Of a stretch of 14,675 nucleotides of DNA, positions 6,834-13,009 are shown one piece after another (position 1 is the stretch's first letter; each line of letters starts with the position of its first letter). A model generated the notes under the pieces. It saw nothing but the letters and a program-made list of their open reading frames with translations. It had not been told where the DNA came from and made no database searches. The stretch is taken from contig DFBZ01000119.1 in assembly GCA_002366835.1 (NCBI GenBank), positions 1 through 14,675 of the forward strand. Direction: 5' to 3'. The stretch is from Gammaproteobacteria bacterium UBA3067. GTDB lineage: Bacteria > Pseudomonadota > Gammaproteobacteria > Pseudomonadales > UBA3067. The translations under genes were made by a program, and so were the position numbers.

Positions 6834-8696
6834 TTAAAGGTTTTCTAATATGGGTGGGTTAATTTCGCTGGCTTTACCATTTTTCATCGTGGCCCATGAT
6901 AAGGCTCTTTGAATTCGTCGGTTTGGAAGTAGCTGGAGGTTCCCAGATTGGCCGGATATCCATATATCAGGAGCATGTTTCATAATGGGCAGCCATGTTG
7001 ACAGGTGAAAGGCATCGGCGCCCAGGGCATAGAGCCGCTCAAGGTGTTTGTTGCGCTTACTCCATGCTGAATCGAGATCTTTGCGTAGGTCTGATTGCCC
7101 TTCGAGTATCCACGGGATATCGCAGAACTGAATGCCATCGAGGTCACTGTTTTTTTTGTATTGAGTGCTTGCTGTTGAATGGATATGGGAGGTGGAGTAG
7201 AGGGGAATATCTCCAGCGAAATAGAAGTCCAACCCTGGCTTTAGTTGCTTGGCCTGGCTGGGTAACGCCAGCATTGCGATGAAGTCGATATCCTGGCGCC
7301 GGCGAGCTGTAAACTCGATGGGTTCTTTGATGATTTGTTTAATTTGAGTTGCACGTAATTCGCTTTGGGGGATGTTGAGTAAGCGTTTTAAGCTGGGACC
7401 ATAATTGTTTTTCACAGGAAAACCTTCCTGGGTGAGAATTTCTCCGCCAATTGCGCGCCATTGCTCACTAAAGGACTGTGCAAGGCGGTAACCCCAGCTG
7501 TTATCTGGATATAGGATGGCCGCCTTGTCATGGCCGTCATTGAAAGCTTTTAGTGCTATTTGTCGGGTTTCATCCTCCGGAGAAAGCCCGAACTCGGTAA
7601 GTTTTGGGTCTATTGAATCCTGGGGCTCCGATCCGTAGTTCAGCGAAAGTGTGGGGGTTGGTAATACTTCCATCGTTTCGAGTTGTGTTACGTTTTCTTT
7701 TTTTAGCGGGCCGATGATAAGATCTGCGCCGGATTGACTGGCCTCTAGGTATATTTCCATGAATGATTTGTCCTTGCTCTCGGTGTCATAGATATGGAGA
7801 GTAGGACTGGGGTTGTTGCGAGACTGGGACAGGTAATAATGCGCAAGGAAGCCATTACGAATCGCGGTTGCATGGACTAAAAGCGGCCCGCTAAGGGGGA
7901 GTAGAAGTGCGATGTGCTTTGGTCGAAACTCTTCAAGGCGGTTCAATATAGCTAGCCGTGGAGGAAGGGCTAGCGCAGCTGGGTGGGTGGGCCAATTTGT
8001 TAGCCAGGCCGCAAGTGAGTGCCGTTGCGCGTCAATGTCGTAGGTATTGTTTTGGGCAATGATTGCAAGCTGAACCCAGCCGTTCAGGTCCTGGCTTGCT
8101 TGCTGTTCGGGAAGGCCCTGCAGCTCAGCGAGTGGAATATTCTGCAAACCGGCCCAAATCTTTTCCTCATTAAGTTGCATTGCTTCCTCGGAGAGCAGTG
8201 CGTTGAAGAAAATACGTTCCCGTACCGCTTCCAGGTGTCTGCCTGTCATATCGTAAGCGAAGGCTCTCAGCTGGTCGATGGTTAGCTGTTGTTCAATGCT
8301 AAGGAAGGGTGTTAGGGAGCTGATATTGAAACGTGAACCGCTTAATGCCTCTAATGCTTCCTCGGGAGTATCTAGTGCGATATGTGCCTTGGCAAAGATC
8401 AGTAGGTGGCGATATTTCTGGGCGGCAGGTAGCGTTGGCTGCTCCAGGTGGCTGACGATAGAGAGGGACTCTTTGGCCTGTTCATTGTTTAGGAGTAGCT
8501 CGGCGGCATCAAGGAGGTAGCGTTCAGCGACGCCAACTGGGCTATTTTGTGCCTGTGACAATAGCCGGGAAACTTGTTCCTGAATGGAGCTAAGATCCCT
8601 AGATGTATCGTGGCTTACCGGGGTGGTGCTGCAACCCGCAGCCAGAAGTGCAGTGAGTATCGTTGATAGGAAGGTGATCCTAAGGTTGTGGCGCAT
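6834..8696 (-). CDS. lpoA: Outer-membrane lipoprotein LpoA, activator of PBP1A
   Basis: Lipoprotein that spans from the outer membrane to stimulate the peptidoglycan synthase PBP1A. The 620-residue precursor carries a lipoprotein signal with lipobox A-A-G-C (C22). Residues about 25-250 are helical TPR-like repeats. Residues about 258-590 form the periplasmic-binding-protein-like LppC domain, opening with H261-I-A-L-L-L-P-L-S-G-P and including A-D-L-I-I-G-P-L (324-331). The length is normal for the family (E. coli 678). It is first gene of the minus-strand operon. Upstream I see only a weak promoter-like pair (TTGTAT 8765-8770, CAATAT 8742-8747, 17-base spacing). The divergent rsmI neighbour I would expect from Pseudomonas is absent. 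Confidence 0.94.
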   Translation of the reverse strand: MRHNLRITFLSTILTALLAAGCSTTPVSHDTSRDLSSIQEQVSRLLSQAQNSPVGVAERYLLDAAELLLNNEQAKESLSIVSHLEQPTLPAAQKYRHLLIFAKAHIALDTPEEALEALSGSRFNISSLTPFLSIEQQLTIDQLRAFAYDMTGRHLEAVRERIFFNALLSEEAMQLNEEKIWAGLQNIPLAELQGLPEQQASQDLNGWVQLAIIAQNNTYDIDAQRHSLAAWLTNWPTHPAALALPPRLAILNRLEEFRPKHIALLLPLSGPLLVHATAIRNGFLAHYYLSQSRNNPSPTLHIYDTESKDKSFMEIYLEASQSGADLIIGPLKKENVTQLETMEVLPTPTLSLNYGSEPQDSIDPKLTEFGLSPEDETRQIALKAFNDGHDKAAILYPDNSWGYRLAQSFSEQWRAIGGEILTQEGFPVKNNYGPSLKRLLNIPQSELRATQIKQIIKEPIEFTARRRQDIDFIAMLALPSQAKQLKPGLDFYFAGDIPLYSTSHIHSTASTQYKKNSDLDGIQFCDIPWILEGQSDLRKDLDSAWSKRNKHLERLYALGADAFHLSTWLPIMKHAPDIWISGQSGNLQLLPNRRIQRALSWATMKNGKASEINPPILENL

Positions 8697-8800
8697 GATA
8701 TTGGGCTTTTGTCAGTGAATTTACTTGAGTGGGGGCGGACGATATTGCGCTTGCGGTATGCAAAATACAAGTACGCATAAAACGTTCTTTCTGCCGGGGT

Positions 8801-9520
8801 TTAGTAGGAAAATGGCGCAGCCAGGCGCGCGAAGGCCGTTAGATCCGAAAAGCCTGGAAGCTCCTTGATAGGGTTGTTAGCAGGCAAGCGGAAACGCTCT
8901 TTCGGCAGGTCTTTTTCAGAAAAAGAGGTAAGATGAAATTTCTCTCCGTATCTCAGGATGGATACGTCTGGGGGAAAGGAGTTTTGCATGGCGCCTTTCA
9001 TGTTGGCGAAACCTTCGTTGTGAAAGGTTTTCATGTTTCGGTCAGAAATGGACTGCAGGGCTTGTTTGAGCTCCACCAACTTAGGGTGTTTGGTGAGAAC
9101 AATTTTCCTGTCTTCTTTTTCCCCTGTTTCGTTATTAGTGATGACGGCGTGGTAGACCTCTCCCTGTATGCCGGCAACGGTTTCTATTTTACCGGTAGCC
9201 TCCAATCTGTCGGGAGGGGGAACCCTCTTGGAGCGACTGCCCATTTTTTTTGCGATAAAGCGCACTATGTTCCAATCCTTTACTTTGTCTCGAAAGGCAT
9301 TCACATCCGTAATGCTGTCTCCATTTATCATGTATATGTCGGACTCTATGACTAGCAAATAGAGCTCGTCTTTAATGGTCATGCGAATATTTTCGGAGTC
9401 GAAGTACTCAACCGTAAAGCGCATACCCTTTGTAGGTAACTCCCAAGTGGCCTCCATTCCGGCCCCGGCAGTTTGTAGCGTTAAGCTGAAAAGTAATAGG
9501 CATGAGCAGATGGTTCGCAT
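8801..9520 (-). CDS. Exported protein of unknown function
   Basis: Unrecognised 239-residue protein. It has a Sec signal peptide (residues 1-20, C-S-C-L-L-L-F core, A-G-A before G21-M) and is probably periplasmic or secreted; C5 and C7 lie in the signal, so it is not a lipoprotein. The mature part looks beta-rich at first (T-V-E-Y-F-D-S-E-N-I-R-M-T-I, then hydrophobic strands to Y-M-I near 64), then basic (K92-K, R96-S-K-R, V-P-P-P), a middle G-K-I-E-T-V-A-G-I segment near 110-118 and a helical region near 146-160. The pattern resembles DUF4412-type periplasmic proteins, but I cannot confirm that. The start has only a GGGG 10 bases upstream. A TATAAG on the - strand about 35 bases upstream could be a -10. 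It stands alone at the synteny break. Confidence 0.72.
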   Translation of the reverse strand: MRTICSCLLLFSLTLQTAGAGMEATWELPTKGMRFTVEYFDSENIRMTIKDELYLLVIESDIYMINGDSITDVNAFRDKVKDWNIVRFIAKKMGSRSKRVPPPDRLEATGKIETVAGIQGEVYHAVITNNETGEKEDRKIVLTKHPKLVELKQALQSISDRNMKTFHNEGFANMKGAMQNSFPPDVSILRYGEKFHLTSFSEKDLPKERFRLPANNPIKELPGFSDLTAFARLAAPFSY

Positions 9521-9901
9521 TATTTGTAAGCCCCGCGTGAGAATGATTTACTTATACAGCTTTGGGCGCGCTTTAGCAGCGACCTGTTCCAAATATAGCG
9601 TAATTTCTTGCAATGAGCGCGAAAAGTTGGTGCAACCGCCCTGGGCGGGGCCTGGTTATTTTGTGCTCAGCATTGACTGGACAAAATGCAATGAAAATGT
9701 CATATTGGTCGGCCGATTTATGGGTGATTAACAGGGATATGTATCGGCTCAGATGTGCGTATTATGTTATGAAATAGCCGGTCGTTTTGAGACGAGCATA
9801 TTGCAGTACGCGCAGCATGTTACAGCGACAAAAATACAAATGACTTGCCTGGTAGGGAATATAATCAGGGTAAGTGATATATAGATTTTAAAACAGACAT
9901 T
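9521..9901. other. 381-base intergenic region between divergent genes
   Basis: No credible gene was found on either strand. It holds the leader regions of the exported protein (left) and nadA (right). A compact GC hairpin CCGCCC-T-GGGCGG lies at 9636-9648, followed by G-rich sequence and no T-run. A GCCGAT/ATCGGC pair spans about 9714-9757 with a long loop. No tRNA, riboswitch or repeat family was recognised. Confidence 0.6.
9860..9865 (+). promoter_or_regulatory. -10 box of the nadA promoter
   Basis: A perfect TATAAT lies 36 bases before the nadA ATG. The 17- and 18-base positions for -35 (CAAATG or ACAAAT) do not match consensus, so an activator or an alternative contact may be used. The leader is about 30 bases and has no clear Shine-Dalgarno. 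Confidence 0.55.
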
Positions 9902-10972
9902 ATGGCCAAGCTCAACGATACCACCACTTTAGTGCGTGAATACCTCGAAAATCCGCACCGGCACTTTCAGCTGAGTGCCAGTGAAAAAAAGTCGTATAAA
10001 GCTAAAATTAAGCGTCTTCTAAAAGAGGAAGACGCCGTTCTGGTGGCGCATTACTATACCGACCCTTTGCTTCAGGAGCTTGCCGAGGAAAGTGGTGGCT
10101 GCGTGTCGGATTCCCTTGAAATGGCGCGCTTTGGTAAGAAACACCCCGCCAGTACACTTGTGGTCGCAGGTGTGCGCTTTATGGGAGAGACGGCTAAGAT
10201 ATTGAGCCCAGAAAAGAGGGTTCTGATGCCAACGCTTGAGGCGACCTGCTCTCTGGATCTTGGCTGCCCCTCAGATGCGTTTAACGAATTCTGTAATTCT
10301 TATCCTGACCACACTATAGTGGTCTATGCCAATACCTCTGCAGCGGTTAAGGCTCGTGCCGATTGGGTCGTCACGTCGAGTATTGCTTTGGACGTTGTGG
10401 ATTACCTCTCCTCTCGGGGTAAAGAAATCCTCTGGGCTCCTGATAAGCATCTTGGTGCTTATGTGGCCAAACAGACGGGCGCAGAAATGGTTTTGTGGGA
10501 TGCCGCCTGTATTGTGCACGATGAGTTTCGCGCCAGTGGTGTCAATAGCTTAAAGCATATCCATCCAGATGCAGCCTTACTTGTACATCCTGAATCGCCT
10601 GCTGCCTTGGTGGAAATGGCTGATGTGGTGGGTTCTACTACCCAGATTATCGATGCAGCCGGGAGGATGGATAACGAGGTTTTTATCGTTGGCACCGATA
10701 GAGGTATTTTTTACAAGCTGCAACAACAGAACCCCGATAAAACCTTTATTGCTGCCCCCACAGGTGGTGCAGGTGCAACCTGTAATAGCTGCGCCTATTG
10801 CCCCTGGATGGCAATGAATGGCTTGGAAAATCTTGCCGCTGTGCTGGAGTCTGCCTCTGAGGTGAACGAGGTTTTTGTCGATGGCGCGCTTGCAGATCGT
10901 GCTTTGACGCCTCTGAATCGCATGTTGGATTTCGCCAAACGTATGAACGTGCAGGCTAAAAAGCGCGCTTAA
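9902..10972 (+). CDS. nadA: Quinolinate synthase A
   Basis: [4Fe-4S] enzyme that condenses iminoaspartate with dihydroxyacetone phosphate to quinolinate in de novo NAD synthesis. At 356 residues it is close to E. coli NadA (347). It contains A49-H-Y-Y-T-D near the N-terminus, V-A-G-V-R-F-M-G-E-T-A-K-I-L (88-101), C116 in E-A-T-C-S-L-D-L-G-C, C203 in A-A-C-I-V-H, and C294-N-S-C297-A-Y-C300-P-W-M-A. By comparison with E. coli, C116, C203 and C300 are the cluster ligands. Transcribed alone from the TATAAT promoter, it converges on bepA with only 18 bases between the stop codons. No nadB or nadC is nearby. Confidence 0.97.
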   Translation: MAKLNDTTTLVREYLENPHRHFQLSASEKKSYKAKIKRLLKEEDAVLVAHYYTDPLLQELAEESGGCVSDSLEMARFGKKHPASTLVVAGVRFMGETAKILSPEKRVLMPTLEATCSLDLGCPSDAFNEFCNSYPDHTIVVYANTSAAVKARADWVVTSSIALDVVDYLSSRGKEILWAPDKHLGAYVAKQTGAEMVLWDAACIVHDEFRASGVNSLKHIHPDAALLVHPESPAALVEMADVVGSTTQIIDAAGRMDNEVFIVGTDRGIFYKLQQQNPDKTFIAAPTGGAGATCNSCAYCPWMAMNGLENLAAVLESASEVNEVFVDGALADRALTPLNRMLDFAKRMNVQAKKRA

Positions 10973-10978
10973 GTGCTT
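10958..10978 (-). terminator. Possible bepA terminator overlapping the nadA 3' end
   Basis: On the - strand AAGCAC pairs with GCGCTT (one A-C mismatch, 6-base loop) and is followed by a T-run of about five. Stem strength is low. The T-run lies in the last codons of nadA. Confidence 0.3.
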
Positions 10979-10990
10979 GGTGGCTCTTCG

Positions 10991-12463
10991 CTATAGCCTT
11001 AACTCTTCTTTGCTTTTCTCAATACCCAGGATGCGGTGCTCAATTTTCGACACCAGGGGGAAGTCGTTATCAATCAGCGCGAGTGCAAACTCAAGTTGTT
11101 CAATGGCTTCATCTGGCTTGCCGTTGAGGTAGAACTGCTCTGTTCTCGCTAAATGTACGCCGATAATATCGCCGGCTTTGCCGTAGGCTTGTGCGAGCAG
11201 CTTCCATACCTCTGGCGACTCGGGGTGCTGGATTTTTAATCTTTCTAGTAAGTCTAATGCTGTTTTAGTTTCTTTGTTTCCCATTAGGGCCTGCAGGTAT
11301 ATGAGGTTCAGAGTGAAGTTATCGGGTTGGGTTGCGTGTAGCGTCTTCAATATACTTACGGCAGATTTGTAATCCTTGGCGGCCAGCTTTATTTGCCCTT
11401 GGGTGAGATGGAGAAGAAACCTGTTCGGTGCCTTTTTTATCAGTGCATTTAATTGCCGCTCTGCTTCCTGGTAGCGTTGGGCGGCTATCAGCAGGTTAAC
11501 GAGCCGGTAGTGGGTCATTAGTTGCTGAATGGTTCGGTTATCTTCCAGTTGATCTTGCTGGTGCTTGATGGCTTCTTTCGTGTCTGTGGCATAAAGTGCT
11601 TCTATGCGTGCTTTTATAAGGTAAAAGTCCACATTTTCGCGGTAGTATTTCGACGGATATTGCGCTGCACGGCCCTTGGCATCGGCAACCCTGGATTCTG
11701 TAACCGGGTGAGTAAGGAGGTATTCTGGGGGTTTTTCACCGCTATATTGGTAGGCCTTCTGGAGTTTTTCAAAAAAATTGCCGACGGATCTGGGGTCAAG
11801 GTCGGCCTCGGCCATGGTGCCCATTGCCAAGCGGTCTGCTTCGCGTTCATTGCGGCGACTAAAGCGAAGTTGCGACTGCACTGCGGCGGCTTGGGTGGTG
11901 GCCAGTGCCGCGTAACCTGTTTCACTGTCGCTTGCTGCGATCAGCAATACGCTTGCTAGCAAAGCCGCGCCTTGTAACCATTGATTTTTTTGGGCCTCTT
12001 CTACGGTTCGGGCAAAGTGGCGTTGGCTCAAGTGAGCAAGTTCGTGAGCGATAACGCCAGCAAGCTCCCCTTCGGTGTTAGCGTGAATAAACAAACCCGC
12101 ATTCACGCCGATAATGCCTCCGGGGACGGCAAAAGCATTGATTGCCGGACTATTGATAAGCACCAGTCTCAAGTGTTTATCGGTAAGTTGGCTATTGCTG
12201 GCTAAGCGGTAAGTAAGGCTTTGAAGGTAGCTCATCACCAAGGGGTCGTGCATCAGAGGCGCGTTTGACCGCAGTGCTCGTAACCAAGCTTGGCCAAGCT
12301 CCCTTTCTTTTTCGGGGGAGATGATGCTTGAGACCCGATCCCCCAGGAGTGGAAGCTTATTGCCAGCGTTGTCAGCACGCGCGGCAATCATAAAAGATGC
12401 CAATATGACGCAAGCTAAAATGAGGCTTAATTGTTTTTGTGTGAATACAGGTAGCAAATTCAA
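10991..12463 (-). CDS. bepA: Periplasmic M48 metalloprotease with TPR domain, BepA-type
   Basis: Zinc protease and chaperone of the periplasm that in E. coli assists assembly of LptD and degrades stalled outer-membrane proteins. The 490-residue precursor has a signal peptide (about 1-30, ending A-R-A), the M48 motif H140-E141-L-A-H144, a probable third zinc ligand E206 in N-E-R-E-A-D, and H252 in L-L-T-H-P, at the place of the E. coli regulatory histidine H246. Residues 282-490 are TPR-like. The start is TTG (12461-12463) without a clear ribosome site. A later TTG at codon 3 is possible; M25 is too late because it would cut the signal. A sigma-E-like promoter lies about 58-85 bases upstream. 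Confidence 0.93.
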   Translation of the reverse strand: MNLLPVFTQKQLSLILACVILASFMIAARADNAGNKLPLLGDRVSSIISPEKERELGQAWLRALRSNAPLMHDPLVMSYLQSLTYRLASNSQLTDKHLRLVLINSPAINAFAVPGGIIGVNAGLFIHANTEGELAGVIAHELAHLSQRHFARTVEEAQKNQWLQGAALLASVLLIAASDSETGYAALATTQAAAVQSQLRFSRRNEREADRLAMGTMAEADLDPRSVGNFFEKLQKAYQYSGEKPPEYLLTHPVTESRVADAKGRAAQYPSKYYRENVDFYLIKARIEALYATDTKEAIKHQQDQLEDNRTIQQLMTHYRLVNLLIAAQRYQEAERQLNALIKKAPNRFLLHLTQGQIKLAAKDYKSAVSILKTLHATQPDNFTLNLIYLQALMGNKETKTALDLLERLKIQHPESPEVWKLLAQAYGKAGDIIGVHLARTEQFYLNGKPDEAIEQLEFALALIDNDFPLVSKIEHRILGIEKSKEELRL

Positions 12464-12513
12464 TAAACCATAAATGCAGAATTTATGTGGGTTTTTAAAT
12501 TGCGGGAGGAAGC

Positions 12514-12519
12514 TATTAT
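12514..12519 (+). promoter_or_regulatory. Candidate -10 box for the small ORF transcript
   Basis: TATTAT (five of six consensus bases) lies 65 bases before the 27-codon ORF. The -35 position (GTTTTT or TTTTTA) is poor. It sits beside the -10 element of the divergent bepA promoter, so the two would compete. Confidence 0.25.
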
Positions 12520-12520
12520 C

Positions 12521-12548
12521 TTCGACTCGCGATAAAGGTAATGGTTCC
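12521..12548 (-). promoter_or_regulatory. Sigma-E-like (RpoE/AlgU) promoter for bepA
   Basis: On the - strand GGAACCA (12542-12548) and GTCGAA (12521-12526) are separated by exactly 15 bases. The known sigma-E pattern is GGAACTT-N15/16-GTCTAA, so the match is five of seven and five of six with ideal spacing. Transcription would start near 12514, giving a leader of about 50 bases. bepA is sigma-E-controlled in E. coli. Confidence 0.6.
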
Positions 12549-12580
12549 TGTGTCTTTTATCACAGGCCAATGAGGTGATC
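12543..12580 (+). promoter_or_regulatory. Hairpin and strong Shine-Dalgarno ahead of the small ORF
   Basis: CCTGTG (12547-12552) pairs perfectly with CACAGG (12561-12566) around an 8-base loop, extended by GG/CC across a two-base bulge. Six bases after the stem begins GAGGTGATC (12572-12580), a nine-base match to the 16S anti-Shine-Dalgarno complement, placed correctly for the ATG at 12584. Confidence 0.55.
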
Positions 12581-12583
12581 TTT

Positions 12584-12667
12584 ATGATCGGTGTTTATGA
12601 GTATAACCTCTCTCAGCAGAAGCTGATCATATTTAATAGCCAGTGTGATCCCAAAGTGAGACGTTAA
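12584..12667 (+). CDS. Small ORF, 27 codons, unknown
   Basis: ATG at 12584 opens 27 codons ending in TAA at 12667. The product begins M-I-G-V-Y-E-Y-N-L-S and ends C-D-P-K-V-R-R; it is not obviously hydrophobic or a signal peptide, and it is not a histidine- or tryptophan-rich attenuation leader. Support comes from the nine-base Shine-Dalgarno GAGGTGATC with 8 bases between GAGG and ATG, better than most genes in this window. It is not a fragment of a family I recognise. No terminator separates it from the TusA-like gene 73 bases downstream, so both could share a transcript. Alternatives are chance, or a regulatory leader whose translation, rather than product, matters. Confidence 0.45.
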   Translation: MIGVYEYNLSQQKLIIFNSQCDPKVRR

Positions 12668-12681
12668 GCAAGCGGGCGATA

Positions 12682-12690
12682 TGCTATCTT
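12682..12690 (+). promoter_or_regulatory. Candidate extended -10 promoter for the TusA-like gene
   Basis: TGCTATCTT fits the extended -10 form TG-N-TATNNT and lies about 50 bases before the start codon at 12741. No good -35 is seen (CGTTAA at 17 bases). If used, the TusA-like gene and perM could be transcribed without the small ORF. Confidence 0.35.
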
Positions 12691-12740
12691 CATAATAGGT
12701 ATTCCATTACAGTATCTTGGATTATTACTAAGGAAGTCCT

Positions 12741-12971
12741 ATGTTGGAGTACGACCAGTTATTGGATGTCAGTGGGCTCGCCTGCCCAATGCCATTGTTA
12801 AAAATGAAACAAAGCATCAATACCATGTCCGTTGGTGGAGTTCTATATGTTATAACCACCGACAAAGCATCCGTTCGCGACTTTGCGGTATTTCTTAAGC
12901 AGGCGGGCCATGTGCTTGTTGAGCAGCATGAGTCGGATAAGCAATATCACTTCTGGATTAAAAAGGGTTAA
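12741..12971 (+). CDS. TusA/SirA-family sulfur carrier, PA1006-like
   Basis: Small (76-residue) TusA-family protein. The diagnostic motif is C15-P-M-P18-L-L-K in D-V-S-G-L-A-C-P; C15 would carry a persulfide. The second half follows the family pattern: G-G-V-L-Y-V-I-T-T-D (32-41), R-D-F (46-48), and the end F-W-I-K-K-G. Its neighbours (nadA and bepA before, perM and bcp after) match PA1004-PA1008 of Pseudomonas aeruginosa as I recall it. There PA1006 is a persulfide-bearing protein affecting molybdenum homeostasis, so this is probably its orthologue rather than TusA of tRNA thiolation. AAGGAAG nine bases upstream is a strong ribosome site. Its TAA overlaps the start of a 12-codon ORF leading to perM. 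Confidence 0.88.
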   Translation: MLEYDQLLDVSGLACPMPLLKMKQSINTMSVGGVLYVITTDKASVRDFAVFLKQAGHVLVEQHESDKQYHFWIKKG

Positions 12972-13009
12972 TGAGAGTGGGGCAAAACTTAGCGTCGAGT
13001 AAAATATGA
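12971..13009 (+). other. 12-codon mini-ORF bridging TusA-like gene and perM
   Basis: ATG at 12971 shares one base with the TusA-like stop (TAATG) and follows AAAAGGG. The frame runs 12 codons and ends in a TGA that overlaps the perM ATG (ATATGA at 13004-13009). perM has only a weak ribosome site of its own, so ribosomes could be relayed by coupling. Confidence 0.3.

Noticed and set aside
8933..9355. 140-codon + strand ORF antisense to the exported protein
   Set aside because: Its product is a low-information hydrophobic mix with no domain. The opposite strand has a signal peptide and full-length frame, so this is a shadow.
9375..9731. 118-codon + strand ORF reaching into the 381-base gap
   Set aside because: It begins antisense to the exported protein and the rest resembles random translation, with no ribosome site.
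9521..9901. An NAD-sensing riboswitch ahead of nadA
   Set aside because: The nadA leader is only about 30 bases after the -10 and shows no such structure.
11522..11959. 145-codon + strand ORF inside bepA
   Set aside because: It is antisense to the conserved M48/TPR reading frame.
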